This document shows, piece after piece, positions 1 to 14,700 of a DNA stretch of 64,000 nucleotides. The DNA lies in assembly GCA_964035545.1 (NCBI GenBank), contig OZ037770.1:13594642-13658641 (forward strand). Reading direction: 5' to 3'. The notes below the pieces were generated by a model that worked only from the letters and a program-made list of their open reading frames with translations, was not told the origin of the DNA and searched no databases. How positions within the stretch are numbered: position 1 is the first letter of the stretch; each line of letters opens with the position of its first letter. Made by a program: the position numbers and the translations under genes. This DNA is from Bugula neritina. Its lineage: Eukaryota > Bryozoa > Gymnolaemata > Cheilostomatida > Bugulidae.

Positions 1-147
1 TTAAACATCAATCAACATGACTCTATAATACATGATATCAGCAAATACTACTTAAACAAGTCTTTTTTCACTTAATTAGAAGAATGCCATACCAAACAGC
101 TGCATATTGATAAGGGACAGTTTACGGACATGCATGAAGAACTTTAC

Positions 148-2747
148 CTTGAGCCCCAGCTGTGGGTCCGTCTTCACCCAGTGTGGTTTCTTCTGGTGCA
201 GGTTCTGTCCTCCAGGAGAGGTGGAAACCCTTCTTGGCTATTCGGCTGTCGGCTGCAAAAAGCAGACGTCTAAGGATCAGCTGAAACGCGACTTCAGCCA
301 TATTTACATCAAGTAGAGAAAGTGATTGATATTGATGTTATCAATACTTAAATTTTCGTTAAATTTAAAATTTGCTTAAAATTTTAAACTTCCATCACAA
401 TTGTAATTTCAAGTAGAAGAATTGCACCAAGTAAAAGCAGTGATTGACTTATGAATGACTTATTATATTACAGATGATATAATAGAATATATATTATAGT
501 GATTAGACTTAATGTTATCATTATCAAAATGTTAATTTTCAGTACAGAAATGAAAAAACTAACCCTCAAACCTGACTTCCATTCTATTGCCACTGGCCTT
601 GTATGTGAGTATATCGGGCTTGTTTCCAGAGAGTTCCGCTATCACAGCGTCATTGTTCAATGGGTCCACAAGCTAACAACATAAACAAACAAAACTGTTA
701 GCCTTCTGAGCGGTTGGTTAGGCTTTCAGTCAAAGTGAAAAAATATAAAAAATCAAATTTTATAATTTTGAGTAGAACTTAAACCTAGGGCTATTTACTA
801 TCGCAGGTAAAAGTATTAACAAGTACCTGTAGGTCAAGATATGAGGTATGGCGAGTTACATGTTTAGTCTGAAAGCTTTTTATCAATGCCAGTGATTTAT
901 TTGTAAGCTGCTTTTTCAAGCTAGCAAAATGCTAACTGTATTTCATCAGCATGAAAAATTATTCTCAGCCTCTTCAGGAATTTGACTATCAGTTATTTAC
1001 CTTAACTGTGTCAAACCGACGCTCCGTCGTGAAATCTTCCACATTGATAACAACGATGGTGCCGGGAGATGATGTAATATCCCACACATGGCTGTATGTG
1101 CCGGACGGCCAAAAGTAAGGCTTGGGATAAAATGGTGACTTTATGTCTCGACTGTCATCCTCCGTCAGAGAAGTTATCTGTCCATTGGCTAGAAGGAAGG
1201 ACAACTTCAAATCAGTTTGAATGAATTAAATGGTACAATATTTATTTACAAACAGAACTTTAAATCAAATATAAAGTGAGTTGATAAGCACTCTGAATTT
1301 CGCATTTGCGCTATCATGCAAACATAACAATTGTGCAATTATTATTTCAACAGAAACGACTTTATATCAGTACTAGCAAGTGTGGATATTCTTGACAACT
1401 AAAAGAAATACCACAATAACTTATTCTCAGCAGCTAAATTACTAAAATATTATCAAGCTAAAAGTTGATTTATCACGTACTAGGAGGAGGCACAATGGTG
1501 GGATCTGGGTTAGCCGAGACCGTAATGTTATCAACAGCGAAATCTCCGTCACCATAAATTCCAGCACCATTTAATGTTCTTTTAGCAGTGAATCGCAGTA
1601 AAAAAACTCCTGGAAATAGAGAATACATTTTATAGAAATTTAACTCTACATTTCAACAGTAAACTAGTAATATTTCAACAGGAAACTTGTAAGCTAATTC
1701 ATAATTGTTAAAATGCTGGAAACGTGATCAGTAAATTATCAATATTTCATCAGAAAGTTATTACTGCTTTGCCGTAATTATTATGAAAAAACACTAGAAC
1801 TAAGAAACAAAACAAACAATAAACAAAAACATTACACTGTGGTTAAAATAGAAATGAACAAAAAAATGTACTTTTTAGCATTGTACACCATTGAATGTTT
1901 TAAGATGCATTTTGTTTGACACTATGATAAGTTTGTTGAAATCTGTTGAATTCAAACTCATGTTCAAAAGTTTATGTTAGTTTCTAGTATTTAAACAAAA
2001 GTAGGCAAAATAAAAGACAATAATACTACCTTCTCTTTCAAAGTCCTCAGAAGCCAAAAACCATCTGTCAGTTGAAACACCGTCAAACATCCAGAGATTG
2101 GTGGACTCATCATCAGAACTGATTTGTCTCCTCTTTCTTTGACTCTCTGGAACTATATCTACTGTGAGTGATCCCAGGTTGCTCCCGAATGCACTGTATG
2201 CAAAACTTAGGCTGTGTTTGTTACTGCTGTGAAAGATGGGACCGACTGTGAAAGACCCGACATCGTCATTCTAAAATTATAGAGAAAATAGTACTCAGTC
2301 TATCCATGTGTATGTAGGCAATGTTAACTTTAATTTAGGGCCATTAGTAATACATAGGCATAGTAATATAAATTAGTAATAGATATAATAGTAATTCATA
2401 AATGTAGTAATATAAATTACTAATAGATAGATATAGTTGCTGTCAGATGAACAACTTACCACGGCAGCATGGCTGTCCATAAGCAGATATCCTCCTGATG
2501 CTGTCGCAGGTCCGGTGTCCGGGTAATTTGGCCCTTGACCTCTCCACCATTTCCACTGGAAGTCTGTGTCCTCCAGTATAGAGATCATGTCGATACAGTC
2601 TAACTCAGTGACAAAGTAGCAGGCGCCTTGTCCCAGCGCTGTATTATATTATATTACATAATATATAATATGTGTATAAATATATAAATATAAACATAAA
2701 TATATATATATATATGTATATAAATATATATATATGTATATAAATGT

Positions 2748-2783
<36 letters not shown>

Positions 2784-5700
2784 ATAAATATATATATAAA
2801 TATATAAATATTCCAATATATCATAGCTTACCATGTCTAACATTAAATTAACGTGATGAAATAAAAATTTTAATAAATAAATTATTACCGAAAAAATTGT
2901 ATACATATATATACTATTAGCAACTGTTCATACAAATGAAGGACCACATTTTATGACAACTGAAAAACTTGTTTTATTTTATAAAGTTCAAAGTTCAATA
3001 AACACAAGTGGAAATAAACTAAAAGAGCAAGCAAGAAGAGAAAATGTGAATACAGAGTATCCAAAGGTTTGATACTGCTGCAGGAGTGGAGACAAAATAG
3101 AAACTTACGTTGAGGGGTTGTAGTGAGCAAGCTGACTTCCTTCCACTCGACTCTCCACCCCTTGGCGTCAGCGTCAGCATCTGTGGTGAAAGTGAGCAGC
3201 ACTTGGTTAGTCAGCGACGTGTACACTGAGTCAGCTACATCTCCCGAGAGAGTGAACAGGGGGACGTCTTTGTTTACATCGGCTGCCTGTGAAACACATG
3301 CTGCCAGTTACAGCCAATCATAATCCAAACATTCTATCAGACTACTGAATGAAAACAAAAAGCTGGCATACAAAGTATAAGATCTGGGGCCACTACGTCT
3401 TTCTTTATTGCATGAGGAGATAAAAAAGTAGGTTTTTTGGTTATTTAAGAGCATTTCAATTTCATTTCGTAACTTAAAACTGTAATACAACAGATAAACT
3501 CTTTTAGTTTGTTAAACAAAATGCTCAACACATGACATACCTGTAAGACATCGTTGATTTCAGTGTCAAAGTTAGTGACAGTTAGCTCTATGACAAAGCT
3601 CGGGGCGACAGTAATAGTCCAAGTGTGGTTGAATATGTCAGGGTAAAAACTGGGGTAGTTGGGGGACACGACCACCCCACCCTCACCAGTCACGTTAGTC
3701 TCAGTTCCTTCAGGGTTCTCTGCAACCCATTCAAATATTTTATAAAAGGCATTATTGATAGAAAACAGCTAAACTCATGACGATTTTTTCAACGATGATT
3801 ATCTTTAAAGAAAGAAGATACTAAAATCTGACAGAATTTAGCAAGTTCTAATAGTCTTGGAAAGTTGCCTGAAAAATTTGCAAACTTTAAATAGATATAG
3901 TATAGTATCACAGAAGAGCATAACAAACCTGTGGCCAGACTAGTATCGGAGTCGGGGTATAGGGGTACCCCCCCACAGTTTACTACTGGTACCTCAACAT
4001 TATCCAGGGCAAAGTCACTTCCGCCCGTAGCAGCTGACCGTTTAGCTTCAAAACTCAACTAAACAACACAGCAATACATTACCAGCTACAAGATACTGCA
4101 TGTAACATAAACATTATTAGTTACTGAATAAATGAATTTAAAATAAAAACCTATACACAGCTTATAAATATATACAAGTCTTTACAAAACTTATCAGCAT
4201 GCAGAAATCTTTCATCTAAAGATGGCCATGGTGATCGCTGAAATGTAAATTCTAATTATTTTAAGTTATAACATAAAATACTTTAAAAGTAATTATAAAA
4301 CCCATGCTTATTCGCTTCTAATTTTACAACAATGTCCAGGAAATTCCCAACATTTGTTCAAACTAAATCTAAAACTAAGTAATTTCAATTTACAAAATTC
4401 TTGATTATAAACCTTCTCAAGTTGCCTTTATACCTTCACGATTTTCGGTCAGAATTTCAATTTGGCCGGGTTGAAATTTCACCGAGTTGCATTGCATTGT
4501 AAAAGCCACTCGTAAAAATTTTTGTACTGCGATAACTTAATCGGCCAATTTTAGAATAGGAGTAATAACACCTTGTAAACATCGTTATTTAGTTATTACT
4601 TTGGCGATCAGACAACGTACTTATACGGTTATAATTATATAGCCTACGCCTTCTCAATTATCGCTTTTATGTTGTCCGCTTCACTAATTCACGACGTTTA
4701 CAAAGGGCATCAAATAGCTATTATGCGAGTCAAATTTCAATTTCAGAAAGTGAGCAACCGCATCAATATGATTTCAACGAGTTTCAGTTTGACTATAAAG
4801 GGGTACCCGGACAAGCATTATTAACTTAAACTCGGTACTTTTTTCAGCAGAGGTATAAACGCAACTTCACTCGTAATAACTTGAAGCTTGATTATTTTAA
4901 ACAAAAACTAGTAAAAGATTATACTTTATCGGCTAGTGTTGGCTCACCTTAAACTTGTCAAAGTATCTGAATGGCACCACTACTGGATCAGTCCATCCAC
5001 TAGTTATGATGTCACTAGACCACAGCTCTTTGACCTTGACATTTTCAGGGGTCAGCAGAATCAATCTGAGTGTGCCACCTGATCCATCTGGTAAAATATA
5101 ACAGAGTCCTGTGTGACACTGCAAGTCAGTGTGATGCAATTTAGTTGTGTGGTAGCTTCAAAAACTACCCCGGTTGAGATGGAGAACTTTGCCTGGTGCA
5201 GGTTCATAACTTAGGGTTTGGGGTTTGAGTTCATATTGTGACACTTCACTTCACGGACAGACAACTTCTTTAGATCTAGTAACCCTTAGAACTAGCATCA
5301 TTTAAAATAATCTAACAGTAATTAAGAGTTTTTAAATTTCAAATTCAATAAAATTAATGTAAAGTAAAAACAATACTAAAACTGCTAAATTTACACGCAG
5401 CAGATACCCTGAACTATTTACATGCTTTGAGTCACCATGATACAAGGGGTCAGGGTATTGCGAATCAGTTCGAGTCATTTAGTTATGATTAGTCTGTGTG
5501 CGTCAGTCAGGCATTGTTAGTGAGTTAGAGTGAGTTGGGATTTGGAATCCATATACCAATTGGTAAGTTTTAAAGTCAATATGAGTCATTTAGGTACTAT
5601 TAGTCTGTGTGAGTCAGTCAGTTATTGTTGTCAGTGGGGCATAAATTGAAATCAGTAACTCAATGCATGCAAGATGATAGAACTCACCTGATATGCTATG

Positions 5701-8700
5701 TCTGAAGGAAATGCTGTGACAAGTGTCTGGATCATACACAACGTCTGTTGTTAGTGTAGCTAAATCACTGCTAGCCTATAACACAACCTAACAGGTTTAC
5801 ATCTATCTCACCAACTGTGATAAATACGGTTTATTCGGAGACAACAAAATTTTTTTTTTAATATTTGAAAAATAAAGGTAAAATTTTAGTGAATGCACGA
5901 AAAATATTTGTTTTTATGTTTGAAACCTACCACTTGATCAGCATCAACAAATGCCATTCTGCCAGTTGCACTGATATCTTCAGGTGGAACTCGGCTGGCA
6001 TTGCTACCAACTCTCTCCCACCTCAGGCCATCAGCTGGCTGAGTGTAGGCGCAGAAATCGGCGTTGAAGTCACAGCTGTGTTGACCAATAGCTGGAAAGT
6101 TATACTCTCATATTACAAATAGTAGAGAAAACAACTTCTCAAGTCTAAGCAATAAATACTGATAGGCAAGTAAATTCATAGCCTGTGAGAAGGGCAAGCT
6201 CAGTTCCCAGGTTTGACATCCCCAGGTGTTTCTTTTACTCATGAACTTAAGTATTGAAAGTACAAAGTCTAAAATAGTTATTTATATGAACTGTAAAATC
6301 TAATAAATTTCGGTTTATTAAAGAAAGACGAAATTCAAACATACTATTTCATTTATTGAAATTAGTATCCAAGAACTAAATTGAGTATTGTGCTAGCTTG
6401 TAAAAAATTATCTAGAAGCCATATAATACGCCCTGGCTGTATCACATCGCTGAAAGCAACTATCTTCTTGACAATATCTAAGTTCAAGGACCAATAGGCT
6501 GAAAAATTGCAAAACGTATATATACAATCCGATTTCAATACCTTAGCCCATCTAGGCTTTTTGTACTTGAATCAGATAGATAGTATGCCAGGTTTGCTCA
6601 AAGAACGTATGCTAGTAGTATTTTACTCTGTCTAATGTTTATATACTGAGATGTGTTGTAAAAGAAGTGCAAAAAATGGTATACATAACATAATTTGCTA
6701 AACAGTAAAAGCATACACGCATTACCTAAATTCCAATAATGCTTTTGTTTTGCAAGCATTACACTTACGGTGAGGTGTAGTAGTGCCAGTGGTAGTTGTG
6801 GTGGGTGTAGTGGTAGTTGTAGTGGGTGTAGTTGTGGTGGTTGGTGTGGTAGTAGCTACAAACACACGCATATGCTTCATACCACACAAAACAGCCAACA
6901 ACATTTAATAGGAAGCACCCCACGCCACTACATCTAATGCGAGAAAATCAGAACATTCCAGAAGATTTCCAACAGGCAATCGTGTGTGACAGAATAACAA
7001 ACAATTTGTTGTAGAAAATGAAGGAGCATGCTAATAAGTTGATAAAAATAAAAAAATAGTCATTTAGCTAATTTTTAATTGATTAGTGTCACTGTACTTG
7101 GTAATTGTCTCACCCTATTTAATAACCATCTCATCCTAATTGGTAATTGTCTTACTCTATTTCATAATTGTCTCACTTTAATTGGCAACTTTTGTAACCC
7201 AGTCAAACACTCTCCGTTATATAAATCACATATTAAAACATTATGACACTACATCAAAGATATTTGACACCTTAGAATAAAATTAAGCCATGGTAGGACA
7301 ACACTCGTTCTGATCATTATGTTAAAGAAAGAATAAGCCGTTGAAGTAACCAACAGTATCAACTTATTAATAAGCGAGTATACTACAAAACCCTTTGATT
7401 AGCTTCAGCCAATGGCAAGCTGGCCTTAGCTAAAATCAAATTATACCGTCACCTTCTATCTCTAAATTTAGCATATATCTACATAATGCATTCCTAAATA
7501 AAGAAGACAAATCTTCAAAATTAAAACTGTTATTTAAAGGCTTATTTAGCTGATCAAAAGAAATCTTTTTCACTAGAATTGGCTAGTAAAACTTTTTTTT
7601 CCGAACAATTTTATTGCCACATTAAGTTGTAGGGCAAACTAAAGTAAGCATAGCAGCACATGCTGGTTGAACTACATACAACTTAGCAGTTTAATCTGAA
7701 CAAGAGGTAGCGCTAGAGGCAGCAAAAGAGACAGCAGATTACCATAGTATTAGTCTGTCAGAGGAAAAGAAATATATGAGAAATAGAACATCAAATAAAC
7801 AGGAAATATTTAATTTGTTTTTTGCTTATAGCTAAGCTTTGACAAAATATATTTCACTATTAAGTCTCATTATCCAGTTTGATAAAATTATTCTTACAGC
7901 TCACGAACCAATTTCAAACTACAAACATCAATTTTGATCAAATCAATATAAGGAATTTATATTCATAGTTCACCAATCATAGCTTTTAAAATTTCAGATT
8001 TTAAACCTCAAATATGATTCAAAGGTGTATGTTTATTAAATTTCAGTCAAGAAAAAGTATTTTTGAAATGTAGTGAGAAATGAAAGATTGAATAAAAAAA
8101 ATGGGGCTACAAGATGGTGGCCTTACAAAGGTGTAGTTGCAGTTGTTGTAGGGGTAGTCGCTAGAAAAAAAATCGTAAAAGACGCTCAGCCATGCTGTGC
8201 TATGCGTACATAGGAATGTTATTCGATTTGAATATGCAAGAGTCGGGAAATTATGTGTAGAAAATGCGATTGAATGTCATCATGATTACAACCATGCTAG
8301 GCTTGTTCAAAATCAAGCTAAGTAAAGAAACAACGAACATCGTCAAGAAAATGAGAAATACAGTTTTAATTTGTCGAAATCAACTTAGTCAACCATTAGG
8401 TTAGTAGCTTAAATTCTGTTTATGAATTTACCAATAGTGTAAAAATTTTCTGTTAATGAGCATATAGCTGTTAACTAGCAAACACATTTCCCAAAATAAT
8501 TTTAAATGAGCATTACTATAAGCAAATGTGTAGCGAAAATATCAGCTAGGCCAAACAACAATTTTAAATCACAAAATATATCATTAAGTTGTAAATATAC
8601 TTAGAGCTTAATTAGTGGAGGTGATTGTTATGTTAGAAATACATAGTATTCTGATTAATAAAAAGTGTATATCTCAGCTCACACAACTCTGAAAATACTT

Positions 8701-11700
8701 GTAAATAACATTGATAAAAGTAGTTTTAGCAGTCAATGGTAAAGTTTATACTCACTTGTTGGAACTGTAGTAGCTGCAACAAACAACAAAAACTTAACTA
8801 GAATAACTAACCATTGTTGAAAATTGATTGTTGAAAATTCATTGTTGCACAACAATTAAAATTAAAATAATATGTTATGAAGTAAATAAAACAATGCAAT
8901 CATGCAAAGTATTTATTTTTATCAGAAAATTCAATTTTGATGAAAAACAATAAAAAGCATTTTAAAAACATAACTAAAGTTAGACATTTAATGAATTTAA
9001 AGTTTCAACACACAGAAGGTCAGCAAAAGCATTAGTAGTGAGTGAAAAACGGATTACTTACTGGTAGTAGGGGTAGTGGTAGTGGTAGGTGTGGTGGTGG
9101 TAGTGGGTGTAGTGGCTAAACAAAACATTAACTTGTTAGAAGGCGCACAAACATTGAGGTATAACAAAATACAAACATAGGTGTGTACCTGGACAGTTAG
9201 GTGCATTAATGGGGACATTTAAGTTGCCAAGATTGTTCAATTTCCATTCTTGTATTTTGGTATCAGGTGTAAATTACAATTTTCACTAGACATAACATTT
9301 TCTGCTACTTTTTTCATTTAGCTGATCTATTATTATTTTATTTTCTCCATGACTGTATCAACATCCAAAGTATGTCAGCTGACACATCAGCTAATGAAAG
9401 ACGGCTCAAAATGGTGAGTTTGCAAGTAAAACAACATATAATCACACCACAAACTTAGAAAATAAAAATTTTCAGCAGTTTTAGCACACGCAGTCAGGGT
9501 TAAAAACCGCATTAGTAGCTAGCGGGAAGGATAACTTACTCGTCGTAGGTGTAGTGGTGGTAGTAGGTGTAGTGGTGGTAGTGGTGGTAGTGGTGGTAGT
9601 GGGTGTAGGGGTGGTAGTGGGAGTAGTGGCTAAACAATACATCAATTTGTTAAGACACACACATGCATGGAAGTATAACATACAATAAGAATCTGCTGGG
9701 AACACAAGTGATACTGACACAGGTGCTTGTTGGAAGTTCTAATAGTTTGTGTTACAGAAAGACCTACTAGCAGTTGGGGTGGACGTAGTAGGGGTGGGAT
9801 CTGAAACACCACCACAGATAGATAGGATCACATGCTACATGCTTGCTACTCATAGGCTAATATATAGTGCCATGCACACATGCTGGAACAATACAACGGA
9901 ATTATACGTCTACACTCTACAGGGAGGAATAGATGCAGGGAAGGAAAACTCCTAATTGTATTAATCTCTCATAGGAAGTTAAAACCTGTGTAAAGGCTGC
10001 ACGAGTTTATAGAAGGACAACTCCAGATACAGCAGGAGAGAAGCCATACAGGGAGATTATTACAAGAGGAGAAAACCCACTCACTTGCACAGCCACCATC
10101 GATATCAGAGCATGTCTCTAACGACACGTCATCAATAGCAAAGTCGCCACTCTCCGAGTTGTTAGCATAACCAATAAATAACATCTGCAATCAACAAAAG
10201 CACACATATGATCAACAAGAAATAATGCGCTTTGTAGTTGCCCTATCCTGTAAAAACACATCCTGCACTCAACAAAAAGAGTTAAGATTTGAAGGTCTGA
10301 TTGTATTAATATTTTACTTTTATTTTCCCTGCCATGTCCTGATCAGGTTGCGGTGGTATTTTATTGATTTATATAGTTGGTATAACAAGTATAAACCCAT
10401 TTCAGCACATAGGTCTAGTGATATTCAATTGTTGATTATTTACAATTTGTAGATCAACAATGGCTGTTATTGGCTAGCATGTGCATCGAAATTCTTAAAG
10501 AATCCCGACAAACTTCATCTATGCAGTGATAATATAATTGTATATATATCATAGCTATCATCTACATACTGTTTGATAGTTGTATGTTTGCACAAAACTT
10601 ATTATGAAACAAGATTATTTAAACATACAACCCCCTAGCACTCTGTAGTTGATAGCTAAGATACATATGAATATTGCTGCATAAATGTGAAGTGTATCAG
10701 GGATTCTTCAAGTTGTTATAAAAAATTACAAATCAAATCATAAAAACTACATTCACGCACAACTATATTATCATCAATCACTGCTTTAATAAACTCATTC
10801 TAAATAAATTTCATTTCTTAGGAGCAGTAGCAAAGAAATTGAGATAGCCTAAGTTCTTTAATTTTATTATTAAACTTTGGTTTGGGGCGCGGGTTGAAAT
10901 CTTTGCAACATAGCTTCTTTTCCTACATTTTTAATCTAGAACACAGGCTTTTCTCAATTTCTCCTTTACTGCACCTACCTCAATGTCATTATACAGTGCA
11001 TCTACCATTGCTAAATATTTCTATATCAGAGATTATGTAGGATCAAAGCTGGTCTCTCAACACTGCAAACAGATCTATACTCACCTTGACCGGACCCTCC
11101 ACCCTTACAGTCCTCCTCATATGCACCCACTCATCTTTAGACAGGGGCACTCCGCCAAGCCTCTGAGGCAAAGTGACAATAGGTTCATTCGCCCCGTCAA
11201 TCCAAGCCTGCAGAAACAAACTCTAAGTTTAGTTATCAAGCAAATGCAAAAACTTACAAATTTTCCAAACAAACTTTAAAATAAGAGAAGACAACTTTTT
11301 ATGGAATTTAGGAGTTTTCACCTCATTGAACGATCCATTTCGCGGAAAACAAATTAATAAACTATAGCTAATTGACATGCCAAGACAAACATGTAGGTAC
11401 CGGTAAGTGTAAATGTAAGCAAAACAATAATATAATTGTTCCCTTTACTGATGGGTAATTTTCTAAAAATGTGTTGTTTGTTTATATACAACTTAAAATA
11501 TATCTAAGTTGGTGAGCAATTATTCAAAAGGTTTCTTGGAAAGACTTAAATTCTTAGTACTTAGTGGAGAAAGGGTTAAAGAATTGAATGTAATAATCAT
11601 ATGTTAAACAAAGATCAAAAGGCCAATAAGAATGTAACATGAAACTAGCATATCAATGGCTAACTCAAAACACTTGAAATCAATGATGGTGTAATAGTTA

Positions 11701-14700
11701 ACAGTAAGTGATCCAGTAGTTACCAGCTTAATAAAACATAACAATTCCTTTGACAATCTAATCCTACAATACCTTTAGAAAATTAAACTAAAGCAAACAA
11801 AATAAACTCAATAATAGACTGAGTATAATAAACACAACAGTGAAAGGAGGGAGCGGGCACAGAGGCTGTCAGTATCAGCTAGGGAATCACGGCTTCAAAT
11901 GGTGCCAGTTACATAATTGCATATCATTTGCCTGAAATATTTCAACAAAAGTAAAACCAAATTCATTTGAAAAAGTAAATGCCTTCAAAAGTTATTTAGA
12001 TTTGTTGAAAGAAAAAATTCTCAACACAGTATTTTACTTTAAATTGGAGCTCAGATAATGAAGTAGTGAAAAATGCAAATAGTTTAAACCAGCTGTGATA
12101 AAGTTTACGTTTAGCTGCATATTTCAAAATGTCTACTGAAGACCATATAAAGTCATGTGACACTCACTATCACAAAATTGTTGAACTACCAAATATTTCT
12201 AATAAACATTTATTCCCTCACACAAGTTTATTGTCACCATGCCTGTGAGAAACCTCTGATGGAAGGGTTTGGTTAAATCAGGCTAAGGACTTAATCAGAT
12301 GGGACACAGGAGTAATTATGACTGGATACTCTTCCTAACACCACCGCTGGCCTTTGTCTGGGCTCGAACCCACGACCTTGTGTTTACTAAGCAAATGTTC
12401 TAACTCCTAGACTATGACTGCAACTTTATTATTCACTATTGAAGCTAAATTTTCTTTAATTTAGAAAACAACAGTTGCCCTGGATTCATATGATATCAAC
12501 TGTAGATATACAAACCTCGAGTCTGTTCAACTCATCCCCACGAGCATGGTAGTAAAACTCCATGTAAAAACAGCCACACTTTGGGTAAAACTCGGGAGTG
12601 CTCAGCACAGCTCGCTTTTCATACTACAAATGATAAGAAAATAATGTTTTTATATGCATTTAAATTATTATAAATAAAATAACGTGCAACAAAACTTACA
12701 TTTAGGCCTGCAGTAACGGAGAAACTTTAATAGCTGATAGATAAACAGTTGGTTAGTTTTAATTTAACTAAAGAATAGTTCAAGTTCATCGATTTTCTTA
12801 ATAAATCTTGAGTTGAAATTCTGGCGAGAATATAATTTATAACATTTCTAATTTAGAATACAGGTTTTTCATAATTACTGGAATTACCTCAATCAAAATT
12901 TAGGCACGCCAGAAAATTATTTTAAAAAATTTGCCTAAAACAGTAGATGAAAATCAGGAAACAGAACTATTACAGCAAATTGCAAAACACATTGTCTTTC
13001 TAGTTTCTCTTCCTTTAAGTCCAGTGTTTATTATATATTACAGTTAGATGAGAGAGTGAATAGAATATTACAATTAGATGAGAGAGTGAATAGAATATTA
13101 CAATTAGAGTAAAAGGTTAAAAGTTTAAAAATAAGTTCTCACTCTGGGTGTAGAAGCTGCAGAAACGTCCATCTGCATACGATAGCCACTGACGCTACCC
13201 AAAGTGTGATCTATAGAAGGACCCGTTGAGGAGGGAAAAAAGCCCGTACCCCGAGTTCGCAACCAGTTGAACTGACTCCGGTAGTCGACTATGTCAAACC
13301 CACAGACATCCGTCTGTTCAAAGTAAGAGAGGACATAACTCACATATAATTAGTCACTTGAATAAAATATGCAAAAAAAATAAACTGTAGCAAACATGCA
13401 TTATAGAACATGAGCATTAAATGCCAAATGCTTTTTTACATTTCAGTTTTGATAATTATAATAGAAATACCTACTTCAAAGTCACATTTGATTGGCAGAC
13501 CAAAGACAAGTAGTTCTGTGGGAGTTGCCTCGCCTATCCGGTTGATATCTACGCTGTCTATGGCAATGTCTCCCAACGAACTTTCCCCTCTCCAGCCTTC
13601 AAACTCAACCTACAACATAATAATAACTTTACTTTTAGGAGTTCTTTTCTATATCTAATATATGGGATACCCACTACTACATAAACTTCATTCTAAAATG
13701 CAAAAGTTATAACAGAAAATCTCTGTGCAGTTCTTTGATATATAATCTCTCCCCTGGAGCAAAAGTTGCATTGTGGTACATTTATACATGCTACAACTTA
13801 GTAGCATGATAGAGTAGATAACTCCTTTACTTTTAATATAGCGATTAATTTACTATGCTTGTAGTCTTACCATAATTAGTATGTTAATACGAGTATGATG
13901 CATAACCATAGTAATATCATCACAACAAAACAAACAATTACCTAATAGCAGGGAAACATTATAAACTTATGTTGTGTCTTTTCATTACGTTGCGTCATAG
14001 TCATGTTTGACCCTCTCTGATCAAAATTTAACTTGCATATTCAGATACAGCAGGTAAAAACACCCGTGTAGGCTATTTAAAAAATATAGACTCAAATATA
14101 ATTTTCACTAATTCTTTTTGTGTGTTTGTACTAAATAAACTGGACTCACCCAAATGTTAATGTAACATATGACGTGTATAATGTTAACATAATATATAAT
14201 GTTAATATAATACTTAAAACGCTAGTACAGTTAAGTAATAATACAACTATATTGCACTAACACGGAATGATGACTCCCGATCAATCTGAACTGTAACCTC
14301 TGTCCAATTAGGTTGTTCGCCGTTGAAGGACATCGAGTAAGACCAAATCCTATTGGTGAATTCAGAGCCAGACGACCTAGTTGACACGGAAAGGCCACCT
14401 GGTTCACCTTTTGCATGGTACCAGAAGTTAACGGTGTATTTACCAGGCTCCAAATCCGATGTATATACTATGGCATTGTCATTTACAATCTAAAATTATA
14501 AGTTGCATGAAAAAAATCACACTCAAATTTCAAGAATTTAGTTTTTGTAATGAATAAATGAAATTTTCGTTTAGAACATACTGATATTGTTTTTAAATAA
14601 TTGCTTTTAGCAAAATTTAAATCTTGGAGGTAATTAATTGTGTAGAAATTATTTTAATTTGCTGTATCTTTATCAAAATTTGAATTTATTCCATGCTATT

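Noticed and set aside
2649-2906. 85-codon Tyr/Ile-rich frame
   Set aside because: Translation of a TA microsatellite.
12361-12424. Possible tRNA gene on the minus strand
   Set aside because: A and B boxes are present but there is no closing acceptor stem, and the same head recurs attached to a common body: it is a SINE.
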